From: Hongsoonwoonella zoysiae
GTDB lineage: Bacteria > Pseudomonadota > Alphaproteobacteria > Rhizobiales > Stappiaceae
Direction of reading: 5' to 3'
DNA length: 64,000 nucleotides
Assembly: GCF_013266695.1 (NCBI RefSeq)
Contig: NZ_JABRXF010000001.1
Coordinates: 1,307,736-1,371,735 of the forward strand
Shown: piece after piece, positions 42,311 to 50,746 of the stretch
Position numbering within the stretch: the stretch's first letter is position 1
Layout of the letters: each line of letters begins with the position of its first letter
Notes under the pieces: model-generated
What the model was told of the DNA's origin: nothing
What the model saw: only the letters and a program-made list of their open reading frames with translations
Databases searched by the model: none
Translations under genes and position numbers: made by a program

Positions 42311-43207
42311 ATGTTGTTTTTCATAGAAACCGTCTTGTCGGGACTGATGGCGGGCGTGATGTATTCGCTCGTCGCACTCGGCTTCGTGCTGATCTTCAAG
42401 GCGTCCGGCATCTTCAACTTCGCGCAAGGCGTCTTCTGCCTTTTCGCCGCGCTCACCTTCGTCGGCATCATGGAAAAGACGGGGGTTCCCTGGCCGGTCT
42501 CCTTCGTGCTGACAGTCGGCGTGATGATCGCGCTCGCCTGGGCGATCGAACGCTTCCTGCTGAGCCACCTGGTCAACCAGGAGCCGATCATCCTCTTCAT
42601 GGCCACGATCGGGCTTGCCTATTTCCTCGAAGGCTTCGGCGACCTGCTGTGGGGTTCGGACGTGAAGCCGCTCGACATCGGCCTGCCGTCCGGCGCATCC
42701 GACTGGATGCTCGACACCTTCGACATCTACGTCGAAAAGCTCGAGGTCGTGGCCGCCGTGGTCGCCGCCGCACTTGTGACGGGGCTTGCGATCTTCTTCC
42801 AGAAAACGCGGATCGGGCGGGCGCTGCGCGCGGTCGCCGACGACCACCAGGCAGCCCTTTCGGTCGGCATATCGCTGAGGACGATCTGGGTGATCGTGTG
42901 GTCGGTCGCGGGGATCGTGGCGCTGGTCGCAGGCATCATGTGGGGCGCGAAATCCGGCGTGCAGTTCTCGCTGTCGCTGATCGCGCTGAAGGCGCTGCCG
43001 GTGCTTATTCTCGGCGGCTTCACGTCGATCCCGGGCGCCATCGTCGGCGGGCTTATCATCGGCGTCGGCGAGAAGGTCGCGGAAATCTATTTGGGGCCGT
43101 TCGTGGGCGGCGCCATCGAAAACTGGTTCGCCTACATGCTTGCGCTCGCCTTCCTGCTGGTGCGCCCGCAAGGGCTCTTCGGCGAACGCATCATCGAGCG
43201 CGTATAG
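42311..43207 (+). CDS. Branched-chain-type ABC transporter permease (LivH-like)
   Basis: A 298-residue membrane protein with about eight hydrophobic segments. It has the LivH-type opening GLMAGVMYSLVALGFVLIFK and FNFAQG, and the ATPase-contacting stretch KTRIGRALRAVADDHQAAL. It forms the pore with the LivM-like protein encoded 23 bp downstream. In this operon it likely carries an organic acid rather than leucine, judging from the flanking CoA ligases. Confidence 0.92.
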   Translation: MLFFIETVLSGLMAGVMYSLVALGFVLIFKASGIFNFAQGVFCLFAALTFVGIMEKTGVPWPVSFVLTVGVMIALAWAIERFLLSHLVNQEPIILFMATIGLAYFLEGFGDLLWGSDVKPLDIGLPSGASDWMLDTFDIYVEKLEVVAAVVAAALVTGLAIFFQKTRIGRALRAVADDHQAALSVGISLRTIWVIVWSVAGIVALVAGIMWGAKSGVQFSLSLIALKALPVLILGGFTSIPGAIVGGLIIGVGEKVAEIYLGPFVGGAIENWFAYMLALAFLLVRPQGLFGERIIERV

Positions 43208-43230
43208 GACAACGAGGGGCGTAATCCACC

Positions 43231-44307
43231 ATGCTTTATCGTGAGGCCGGTCAATTCAAGACGACCTACGATGCGGATCAGGCGATCTTTCCGATCGCTC
43301 AGGACCGCTGGGCCGTCATCGCCTTCGCGGCGATCGCCTTCCTCGTCGTGCCGTTCTTCGTCAACGACTACTGGACGAACGCGGTGCTGCTGCCGCTGCT
43401 CATCTACGGGCTGGCCGCGCTCGGGCTCAACATTCTCGTCGGCTACTGCGGGCAGATCTCGCTTGGCACCGGCGGCTTCATGGCGGTGGGGGCGTTCGCC
43501 TCCTACAAGCTGATGACGAGTTTTCCCGAGCTCAACATCGCCATCGTCGTCCTGCTTTCCGGCGGGGCTACGGCGCTTGTCGGCGTCATGTTCGGCCTGC
43601 CGAGCCTGCGCATCAAGGGCTTCTACCTGGCGGTGGCAACACTTGCCGCCCAGTTCTTCCTCGTCTGGCTCTTCAACAAGGTTGGCTGGTTCTACAACTA
43701 TTCCGCCACCGGCCAGATCAGCGTGCCGGAGCGTTCCATCTTCGGCCTCGTGGTGACGGGGCCGACGGCGGCACCCTGGGTGAAATACCTCTTCTGCCTG
43801 TCCTTCCTCGCCCTCTTCGGCCTGATCGCCAAGAATGTCGTGCGCGGGCGGATCGGGCGCAACTGGATGGCGATCCGCGACATGGACATCGCCGCAGAGC
43901 TCATCGGCGTGCGCCCGCTGCAGACCAAGCTTTCGGCCTTCGCCTTTTCCTCCTTCTACGTCGGCATGGCCGGATCGCTGCTCTTCACCATCTATCTCGG
44001 CGCGATCGAGGTGACGGAGGTCTTCGGCATCAACGTCTCCTTCCTCGTGCTCTTCATGGTGATCATCGGCGGGCTCGGCTCGATCCTGGGCTCTTTCCTG
44101 GGGGCGACGTTCCTGGTGCTCATGCCGATCTTCCTCAAGAACTTCATGGTCGACGGCCTGGGGCTGCTGCCGGTTCTGGCCAAGCATGTCGAAATCCTGC
44201 TGATGGGACTTTTGATCATGGGCTTCCTGATCGTGGAGCCGCACGGCCTGGCCCGCATGTGGCAGATACTGAAGGAGAAATTCAGGCTCTGGCCGTTCCC
44301 GTACTGA
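43231..44307 (+). CDS. Branched-chain-type ABC transporter permease (LivM-like)
   Basis: A 358-residue membrane protein with the LivM features GLAALGLNILVGYCGQISLG and GRIGRNWMAIRDMDIAAELIG, and a longer hydrophilic N-terminus (REAGQFKTTYDADQA) than canonical LivM. It pairs with the LivH-like permease. Its stop codon lies inside the left arm of a nested RNA hairpin (44304-44361) that precedes the binding-protein gene. Confidence 0.92.
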   Translation: MLYREAGQFKTTYDADQAIFPIAQDRWAVIAFAAIAFLVVPFFVNDYWTNAVLLPLLIYGLAALGLNILVGYCGQISLGTGGFMAVGAFASYKLMTSFPELNIAIVVLLSGGATALVGVMFGLPSLRIKGFYLAVATLAAQFFLVWLFNKVGWFYNYSATGQISVPERSIFGLVVTGPTAAPWVKYLFCLSFLALFGLIAKNVVRGRIGRNWMAIRDMDIAAELIGVRPLQTKLSAFAFSSFYVGMAGSLLFTIYLGAIEVTEVFGINVSFLVLFMVIIGGLGSILGSFLGATFLVLMPIFLKNFMVDGLGLLPVLAKHVEILLMGLLIMGFLIVEPHGLARMWQILKEKFRLWPFPY

Positions 44308-44361
44308 GGCGAAGCGAAACCGGTGCTCCACCGGAGCACCATATAACGAGGGGCGCCTCAG
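44304..44361 (+). promoter_or_regulatory. Nested stem-loop between livM-like and binding-protein genes
   Basis: Outer stem CTGAGGCG (44304-44311) with CGCCTCAG (44354-44361); inner stem GGTGCTCC (44322-44329) with GGAGCACC (44333-44340), loop ACC. Both stems are perfect 8-bp pairs. No T run follows. It probably acts in RNA, as a 3'-end barrier or processing site that raises binding-protein levels relative to the permeases. Confidence 0.55.
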
Positions 44362-44407
44362 CCATTACCTACCGACCCGCAAGCATGATCCTAGGGAGGA
44401 AATACGA

Positions 44408-45730
44408 ATGAGACTGAAGGATCTGGCAACTGGACTCGCCGCACTGGCGATCGCCGCACCGATCGCGGCGACCGCCGCCTCGGCCTATGAACTCACCATT
44501 CCATCGCTCGTCTACCGCACGGGCCCCTATGCGCCCAGCGGTATTCCCTTCGCCAACGGCTATGCCGACTATTTCACGCTGTTGAATGAGCGTGACGGCG
44601 GCATCAACGGCGCGAAGATCAATGTGGTCGAGTGCGAAACCGCCTATAACACCCAGCAGGGTGTTGAGTGCTACGAGAACACCAAGAACCAGGGCGAATC
44701 CGGCGCGCTCGTCTATCAGCCGCTTTCGACCGGCATCTCCTACCAGCTGATCCCGAAGGCTGAGGTAGACCAGATTCCGATCTTCACCATGGGCTACGGG
44801 CGCACGTCGGCCGCCGACGGCACGATCTTCCCGTGGATCTTCAATCCTCCGGGAACCTACTGGGACCTGGCGTCCGGCATGGTGAACTACGCCGCCGCGA
44901 TCGAGGGCGGCCACGCCAATCTTTCGGGCAAGACGCTGGCGCTCGTCTACCACAACTCGGCCTACGGCAAGGAGCCGATCCGCACGCTCGAGGCCCTGGC
45001 CGAAAAGCACGGCTTCAAGCTCGAGCTTCTCCCGGTCGACCATCCGGGCCAGGAGCAGAAAGCGACATGGCTGCAGATCCGCCGCCTGCGCCCGGACTGG
45101 GTGTTCATGTGGGGCTGGGGCGTGATGAACCAGGTGGCCGTCAAGGAAGCCGCTTCCATCCGCTTCCCGATGGACCGCTTCATCGGCAACTGGTGGTCCG
45201 GCTCCGAGCAGGACGTGCTGCCGACCGGAGGTGAAGCGAACGGCTATCTTTCGGGCACCTTCCACGCACCGGGCCCCGACTTCCCGCTGCATCAGGAAAT
45301 CCTCGACAAGGTCTATGGCGCGGGCAAGGGCGCGGGCGAGAAGGAACGCGTCGGCGAAGTCCTCTACAACCGCGGCCTGATCGCCGCTGTGTGGACCGTC
45401 GAGGCGATCCGCAAGGCAATGGAGATCAAGGGCTCGAACGAGATCAAGGCGTCGGACGTGCGTGACGGCTTCGATCAGTTGAAGGTGGACGAGGCGCGCC
45501 TTGCCGAGCTTGGCCTGCCGAACTTCACCTATCCGGTGGAGCTTTCCTGCGCCAGCCACTCCAACCCCGGAACGGTGCTGATCCAGCAGTGGGACGCGGG
45601 CGCGAAAAAGTGGAACGTGATCGCTTCCGGCATCCAGCCGGACCGCGAGGTGATCGATCCGCTGATCGCGGAAGACGCCGCGGCCTATGCCAAGGAAGCC
45701 AACATCACTCCGCGCGAGTGCAACAACTGA
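44408..45730 (+). CDS. Branched-chain-type ABC transporter substrate-binding protein
   Basis: A 440-residue periplasmic binding protein with a signal peptide of about 26 residues (LAALAIAAPIAATAASAYE). It is of the Leu/Ile/Val-binding family that also binds aromatic or aliphatic acids and amides. Two lobes are seen, with GGINGAKINVVECETAYNTQQGV-like and LSGKTLALVYHNSAYGK-like regions. Longer than E. coli LivK (about 370), as is usual for aromatic-acid-type receptors. AGGGAGGA precedes the ATG. Flanked by stem-loops on both sides, which suggests separate control of its mRNA level. Confidence 0.9.
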   Translation: MRLKDLATGLAALAIAAPIAATAASAYELTIPSLVYRTGPYAPSGIPFANGYADYFTLLNERDGGINGAKINVVECETAYNTQQGVECYENTKNQGESGALVYQPLSTGISYQLIPKAEVDQIPIFTMGYGRTSAADGTIFPWIFNPPGTYWDLASGMVNYAAAIEGGHANLSGKTLALVYHNSAYGKEPIRTLEALAEKHGFKLELLPVDHPGQEQKATWLQIRRLRPDWVFMWGWGVMNQVAVKEAASIRFPMDRFIGNWWSGSEQDVLPTGGEANGYLSGTFHAPGPDFPLHQEILDKVYGAGKGAGEKERVGEVLYNRGLIAAVWTVEAIRKAMEIKGSNEIKASDVRDGFDQLKVDEARLAELGLPNFTYPVELSCASHSNPGTVLIQQWDAGAKKWNVIASGIQPDREVIDPLIAEDAAAYAKEANITPRECNN

Positions 45731-45733
45731 TCG

Positions 45734-45760
45734 TCTGACGATCCGACATATAACGTCAGA
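45734..45760 (+). promoter_or_regulatory. Stem-loop after the binding-protein gene
   Basis: TCTGACG (45734-45740) pairs with CGTCAGA (45754-45760) across a 13-base AT-rich loop, directly before the ribosome site of the LivF-like gene. The loop and arm contain ATATAACG, also present next to the stem-loop before the binding-protein gene. Likely an mRNA boundary element. Confidence 0.4.
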
Positions 45761-45775
45761 TAATTGGAGCGAAAA

Positions 45776-46594
45776 ATGAACGAGACGGCCGCACAACCGA
45801 TCCTGTCGGTCAACAACATCGAGGTGATCTACAATCACGTCATTCTGGTGTTGAAGGGCGTCTCGCTCAGCGTACCGGAGGGCGGCATCGTCGCCCTCCT
45901 CGGCGCCAACGGCGCGGGCAAGACGACCACGCTGAAGGCGATATCGAACCTTCTCGGTGCGGAACGCGGCGAGGTGACCAAGGGCTCGATCGTCTTCAAG
46001 GAAGATCAGGTGGAGGCGCTTTCTCCGAACGACCTGGTGAAACGCGGCTGCATCCAGGTGATGGAGGGCCGGCACTGCTTCGGCCATCTGACGGTGGAAG
46101 AAAACCTCCTGACCGGCGCCTACACGCGCAAGGACGGCCATGGCGCGATCAAAGACGACCTCGATCTCGTCTACAGCTATTTTCCGCGCCTGAAGGAACG
46201 GCGCAGCAGCCAGGCCGGATATACCTCCGGCGGCGAACAGCAGATGTGCGCGATCGGCCGCGCGCTGATGAGCCGGCCGAACATGATCCTTCTCGACGAA
46301 CCTTCGATGGGGCTCGCCCCGCAACTCGTCGAGGAAATCTTCGAAATCGTCAAACTCCTCAACGAGAAGGAAGGCGTATCCTTCCTGCTGGCAGAGCAGA
46401 ACACCAACGTGGCGCTTCGTTACGCGACCTACGGCTACATTCTTGAAGCCGGGCGCATTGTGCTCGACGGCGACGCGAAGGCTCTTCGCGACAATGAGGA
46501 CGTCAAGGAATTCTACCTCGGCGTGGGCGGTGAGGGGCGCAAGTCGTTCCGCGACGTGAAACACTACAAGCGGCGCAAGCGCTGGCTCTCCTGA
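45776..46594 (+). CDS. Branched-chain-type ABC transporter ATP-binding protein (LivF-like)
   Basis: A 272-residue ATPase with Walker A GANGAGKTTT, signature TSGGEQQMCAIGRALM and Walker B MILLDEPSMGLAP. It is the second ATPase of the importer. I start it at the ATG at 45776, 8 bp after TTGGAG; a TTG at 45764 lies in that ribosome site. The C-terminus (RKSFRDVKHYKRRKRW) is a basic tail longer than LivF and is common in acyl-acid-linked Liv systems. Confidence 0.92.
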   Translation: MNETAAQPILSVNNIEVIYNHVILVLKGVSLSVPEGGIVALLGANGAGKTTTLKAISNLLGAERGEVTKGSIVFKEDQVEALSPNDLVKRGCIQVMEGRHCFGHLTVEENLLTGAYTRKDGHGAIKDDLDLVYSYFPRLKERRSSQAGYTSGGEQQMCAIGRALMSRPNMILLDEPSMGLAPQLVEEIFEIVKLLNEKEGVSFLLAEQNTNVALRYATYGYILEAGRIVLDGDAKALRDNEDVKEFYLGVGGEGRKSFRDVKHYKRRKRWLS

Positions 46595-46667
46595 CGAGCC
46601 GCGTCGGTACCATCGCAAAACAGTTTCGAACGATTGTACGTTCCCGACAAGGAGCGGAGGACCTGCC

Positions 46668-47906
46668 ATGACCGGCGAGCACTATGATAGCCTGGAAACG
46701 CGCCACAGGGACGAGCGCGAGGCCGACCTGTTTCGCCGCCTTCCCGCGCTGATCGCCCATGCCATCGAAGAAGCGCCGGGCTGGGCAAATCATCTTTCCG
46801 GCGTCAACCCGGAAATGGTGACCTCGCGGGCAAACCTTGCGAAACTGCCGGTGCTCAGGAAAAGCGAGCTTCTGGAGGCGCAGTCCCGCAAGCCGCCGTT
46901 CGGGGATTTCGCCGTCGCGGATGTCACGCAATACGGGCGGGTGTTCATGTCCCCCGGCCCGATCTTCGAGCCTCAGGGCTCCGGCGCCGATCCGTGGAAC
47001 GGCGCGCGCGCCCTTTATGCCGCAGGCTTCCGGCGCGGCGATATCGTGCACAACTGCTTTGCCTATCACATGACGCCGGGCGGCTTCATTCTCGACCATG
47101 GTGCGCGGGCGCTCGGTTGCGCGGTCTTTCCCGCCGGCATCGGCAATACGGAAATGCAGCTTGAGGCGATCTCCAAAATCCGCCCGAACGCCTATACCGG
47201 CACGCCCGATTATCTGAAGATCCTGCTCGACAAGGCGGCGGAGGCCGGCGTCGACGTGTCGTCCATTCGCAAGGGCCTCGTTTCGGGCGGGGCGCTGTTT
47301 CCCTCGCTCCGCGCGGAATACGCGGAGCGCGGCGTGGATGTGCGCCAATGCTACGCCGTGGCGGAAGTGGGCGTGATCGCCTATGAAACGCAAGTGGACG
47401 CCGGCATGGTCGTCAACGAGGACTGCATCGTGGAAATCGTGCGGCCCGGTACGGACGAACCGGTGCCCGACGGCGAGGTGGGCGAAGTGGTGGTGACCGG
47501 CTTTTCCCGCGTCTACCCGATCATCCGGCTTGGAACGGGCGATCTTTCTGCTATCGTGTCCGAACCGTCGCCGTGCGGGCGCACCAACATGCGCCTCAAG
47601 GGCTGGATGGGCCGCGCCGACCAGCGCACCAAGATCAAGGGCATGTTCGTCGACCCCAAGCAGGTTGCCGAAATCCTTTCCCGCCACGGGGAGGTCGACC
47701 GGGCGCGGCTCATCGTGGAGCGAACCGGCGAGCAGGACACGATGCGCCTCGTTTTCGAAAGCGCAGTGGCCGATGACGGGCTCGCTTCGGCGCTCGAGGT
47801 CACCTTGCGCGACGTCACAAAGCTTAAGGGCACTGTGGAACGGGCGGACCCCGGCAGCCTTCCCAACGACGGCAAGGTGATTTCCGACGAGCGGAAATAC
47901 GACTGA
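46668..47906 (+). CDS. Phenylacetate-CoA-ligase-like adenylate-forming enzyme
   Basis: A 412-residue protein of the PaaK family, which joins aryl or related carboxylates to CoA through an acyl-adenylate. The recognisable parts are AYTGTPDYLKILLDKA-like (here NAYTGTPDYL), VRQCYAVAEVGVIAYE, the GTGDLSAI motif and the C-terminal AMP-binding domain with GRADQRTKIKGMFV. The usual Gly/Ser-rich P-loop of PaaK is poorly matched, so activity needs proof. It ends the synthetase/Liv operon, 73 bp after LivF. Together these enzymes would trap imported acids as CoA esters. Confidence 0.85.
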   Translation: MTGEHYDSLETRHRDEREADLFRRLPALIAHAIEEAPGWANHLSGVNPEMVTSRANLAKLPVLRKSELLEAQSRKPPFGDFAVADVTQYGRVFMSPGPIFEPQGSGADPWNGARALYAAGFRRGDIVHNCFAYHMTPGGFILDHGARALGCAVFPAGIGNTEMQLEAISKIRPNAYTGTPDYLKILLDKAAEAGVDVSSIRKGLVSGGALFPSLRAEYAERGVDVRQCYAVAEVGVIAYETQVDAGMVVNEDCIVEIVRPGTDEPVPDGEVGEVVVTGFSRVYPIIRLGTGDLSAIVSEPSPCGRTNMRLKGWMGRADQRTKIKGMFVDPKQVAEILSRHGEVDRARLIVERTGEQDTMRLVFESAVADDGLASALEVTLRDVTKLKGTVERADPGSLPNDGKVISDERKYD

Positions 47907-48041
47907 ATGCGCCTAATGGCCGCCGCGCGACCACCGGTCGCGGACGGACTTTCGCACCTACATTGGAACGAATATAAATCCGGCCTATCTACCTCGCGCG
48001 TAACAGGTGTATGTGAAGCGCTAAAGGATTGGCCGGGAATA

Positions 48042-49118
48042 ATGAACGTGATCGACAAGACGACCGACATTGAACGTGCAAGGGAGATGCGGGCGGTGCG
48101 CCTGCCGGAGGGCCACCCGCCGGTCAAGGCGGGCCGCATCGGCGTGCTTCTCGTCAATCTCGGCACGCCGGATGGAACCGACTTCCGCTCCATGCGCCGC
48201 TACCTGGAAGAATTCCTGACGGACAAGCGCGTGATCGAATGGCCGAAGGCGATCTGGTATCCGATCCTCTATGGCATCGTGCTGAATACCCGGCCAAAGA
48301 AATCCGGCAAGGCCTATGAGGAAATCTGGAACCGAGAGCTTGACGAATCCCCCTTGCGCACGATCACGCGCAGCCAGTCCGACAAGCTTGCCGGGCGTTT
48401 GAGCGGCTTGGGGGAAAACCTCGTTTTCGACTGGGCGATGCGCTACGGCAACCCGTCCATCTCATCGCGTCTCCAACGCCTGCGGGAAGAGGGCTGCGAG
48501 AGAATTCTCGTTTTCCCGCTCTATCCGCAGTATTCGGCCTCCACCACCGCGACGGTGAACGACACCGTTTTCCGCGCGCTCATGAAGATGCGCTGGCAAC
48601 CGGCGTTGCGAACCGTGCCGCCCTATCACGACGACCCGGCCTATATCGATGCGATCGCGCGCTCGATCGAGACGGAGCTTGGCGAACTCGACTTCGAGCC
48701 GGAAATCGTTCTCGCTTCCTACCACGGTATCCCGCAAAGCTATTTCAGGAACGGCGACCCCTACCACTGCCACTGCCAGAAGACGACGCGGCTGGTGCGC
48801 GAGCGCCTGGGCTGGCCCAAGGAAAAGCTGAAAGTCACCTTCCAGTCACGCTTCGGGCCGGAGGAATGGCTGCAGCCCTATACCGACAAGACGGTGGAGG
48901 AACTCGCGAAATCCGGCGTCAGGCGGATCGCCGTCATCAATCCGGGGTTCGCGTCCGACTGTCTGGAGACTTTGGAGGAAATCGCCGGCGAGGCGGGCGA
49001 GATATTCCATGAGAACGGCGGCGAGCATTTCGCGCATATCCCCTGCCTGAACGACGGCGAACCTGGCATGAAGCTGTTTGAGACGATCGTGCGGCGCGAG
49101 CTTTCCGGCTGGGTGTGA
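48042..49118 (+). CDS. hemH: Ferrochelatase
   Basis: A 358-residue enzyme that inserts Fe(II) into protoporphyrin IX, the last step of heme synthesis. Family motifs: GVLLVNLGTPDGTD, VFPLYPQYSASTTATV, the iron-site His in SYHGIPQSYF, DPYHCHCQKT and TFQSRFGPEEWLQPYT. The ATG at 48042 gives a normal-length N-terminus; the frame is open to 47907, where the residues look non-conserved. It starts 136 bp after the PaaK-like gene and is probably independently transcribed. No iron-regulator box was identified with confidence. Confidence 0.93.
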   Translation: MNVIDKTTDIERAREMRAVRLPEGHPPVKAGRIGVLLVNLGTPDGTDFRSMRRYLEEFLTDKRVIEWPKAIWYPILYGIVLNTRPKKSGKAYEEIWNRELDESPLRTITRSQSDKLAGRLSGLGENLVFDWAMRYGNPSISSRLQRLREEGCERILVFPLYPQYSASTTATVNDTVFRALMKMRWQPALRTVPPYHDDPAYIDAIARSIETELGELDFEPEIVLASYHGIPQSYFRNGDPYHCHCQKTTRLVRERLGWPKEKLKVTFQSRFGPEEWLQPYTDKTVEELAKSGVRRIAVINPGFASDCLETLEEIAGEAGEIFHENGGEHFAHIPCLNDGEPGMKLFETIVRRELSGWV

Positions 49119-49164
49119 GGCCGCGTTCGTGAAAGCTTTGGGGGGATAAGGCAAGGCTTCGACA

Positions 49165-49195
49165 AGCCTGCCTGCGAATCCCGTAGCGGCAGGCT
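49165..49195. terminator. Hairpin downstream of hemH
   Basis: AGCCTGCC (49165-49172) pairs with GGCAGGCT (49188-49195) in the 147-bp gap between hemH and the SPFH gene. There is no T run; it may mark the hemH transcript end or be incidental. Confidence 0.35.
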
Positions 49196-49265
49196 GGTAA
49201 GCCCCTGGCTTTGACCGCATACTTCCGGCGTTTCTCGTTGATTCGATTCGTCGGGAGTTGCCCGC

Positions 49266-50261
49266 ATGCCGCTTGAAATCTACGGCTTCGACATTGCGAT
49301 CGTCGTCCTTCTTCTCCTGGTCGTTCTTGTTTTCTTCGCCGGGGTAAAGACGGTCCCGCAAGGCTACAACTACACGGTCGAGCGCTTCGGCCGGTTCCGC
49401 AAGTCGCTGGAGCCGGGGCTGAATTTCATCGTGCCCTTCATCGACCGCATCGGCCACAAGATGAACGTCATGGAGCAGGTGCTCGATGTGCCCTCCCAGG
49501 AGGTGATCACGCGCGACAACGCGACCGTGGAGGTCGACGGCGTGACGTTCTACCAGGTGATCGACGCCGCGCGCGCGGGTTACGAGGTAATGGGGCTCGA
49601 AAACGCGATCCTGAACCTCACGATGACGAACATTCGCTCCGTCATGGGGTCGATGGACCTCGACGAGTTGCTGTCCAATCGCGACGAGATCAACGCACGC
49701 CTCCTGAAGGTGGTGGACGCGGCCGCCGAACCCTGGGGCATCAAGATGACCCGTATCGAGATCAAGGACATCAACCCGCCGCGCGATCTCGTCGACGCCA
49801 TGGCGCGCCAGATGAAGGCGGAGCGTGAAAAACGCGCCGCGATCCTGGATGCTGAGGGGCGCAGGCAAGCGGAAATCCTGAAAGCCGAAGGCTTGCGCCA
49901 GTCGCTGATCCTGGAAGCCGAAGGGCGGCGTGAAGCCGCTTTCCGCGACGCCGAGGCGCGCGAACGCGAAGCGGAAGCCGAAGCGAAGGCCACACAGATG
50001 GTGAGCGAGGCGATCGCCGCCGGCGACGTGCAGGCGATCAACTACTTCGTCGCCAACAAATACGTCGAGGCGTTCGGTGCCTTCGCGAAATCCAACAACC
50101 AGAAACTGATGATCCTGCCGACCGAAGCGACGTCGATGCTGGCCTCCCTTGCCGGCATCGCCGAGATCGCCAGGGACAGCTTCGGCGAGGATGTCTTCCA
50201 GCGCCGCTCAACGGCAAGCGTTCCGCGCACGGGCCAGCAGGCGAACGGAGAAGGCGCGTGA
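49266..50261 (+). CDS. SPFH/Band 7 membrane protein (QmcA/stomatin-like)
   Basis: A 331-residue protein with one N-terminal membrane helix (IAIVVLLLLVVLVFFAGV), a Band 7/SPFH domain (VPQGYNYTVERFGRF to about residue 190) and a long Ala/Glu/Arg coiled coil with repeated EAEGRR-like units (about 175-245). Stomatin-like proteins form membrane rings that organise microdomains or hold proteases. Its stop overlaps the NfeD gene start by 4 bp; SPFH/NfeD pairs are a conserved unit. Confidence 0.92.
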   Translation: MPLEIYGFDIAIVVLLLLVVLVFFAGVKTVPQGYNYTVERFGRFRKSLEPGLNFIVPFIDRIGHKMNVMEQVLDVPSQEVITRDNATVEVDGVTFYQVIDAARAGYEVMGLENAILNLTMTNIRSVMGSMDLDELLSNRDEINARLLKVVDAAAEPWGIKMTRIEIKDINPPRDLVDAMARQMKAEREKRAAILDAEGRRQAEILKAEGLRQSLILEAEGRREAAFRDAEAREREAEAEAKATQMVSEAIAAGDVQAINYFVANKYVEAFGAFAKSNNQKLMILPTEATSMLASLAGIAEIARDSFGEDVFQRRSTASVPRTGQQANGEGA

Positions 50262-50716
50262 GCCTGATCGAACGCCTGATTTTCGAGCTGGGGCCGTGGT
50301 CGTGGTGGATCCTCGGCCTAATTCTCATCGGGCTCGAGATCCTGGCGCCCGGAACGTTCTTCCTCTGGTTCGGCGTCGCGGCGATCCTCGTCGGCACGCT
50401 GGCGCTCTTCGTGGAGCTTTCCTGGCAGGTCTCGCTTCTGCTTTTCCTGGCGGTCGCGATCGCCAGCCTGGTCGCAAGCCGCCTGTTCTTTCGCGGAATA
50501 AGGGCCGATGAGGGCGACCCCGGCCTCAACCGGCGCGGTAGCCGCTATGTGGGGCGCACCTTCGTGCTGGACGAGCCGATCATCGACGGATACGGGCGCA
50601 TCCACATCGACGATACGATATGGCGGGTCAAGGGCCCCGACTGCGGCGGCGGCTCCAAGGTGCGGGTGACGAACACCGAGGGCACCGTTCTCGTGGTGGA
50701 GCCTGCTGACGGGTGA
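50258..50716 (+). CDS. NfeD-family protein
   Basis: A 152-residue short-form NfeD: two or three membrane helices (SWWILGLILIGLEILAPGTF to LLLFLAVAIASLVASRL) and a C-terminal OB-fold domain (VGRTFVLDEPI, RIHIDDTIWRVKGPD). It lacks the ClpP-like protease part of long NfeD. It works with the coupled SPFH protein in membrane organisation or proteolysis. Confidence 0.92.
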   Translation: MSLIERLIFELGPWSWWILGLILIGLEILAPGTFFLWFGVAAILVGTLALFVELSWQVSLLLFLAVAIASLVASRLFFRGIRADEGDPGLNRRGSRYVGRTFVLDEPIIDGYGRIHIDDTIWRVKGPDCGGGSKVRVTNTEGTVLVVEPADG

Positions 50717-50746
50717 TCCTCCACGGGGGGCCCTCAGTCCCTCAGG

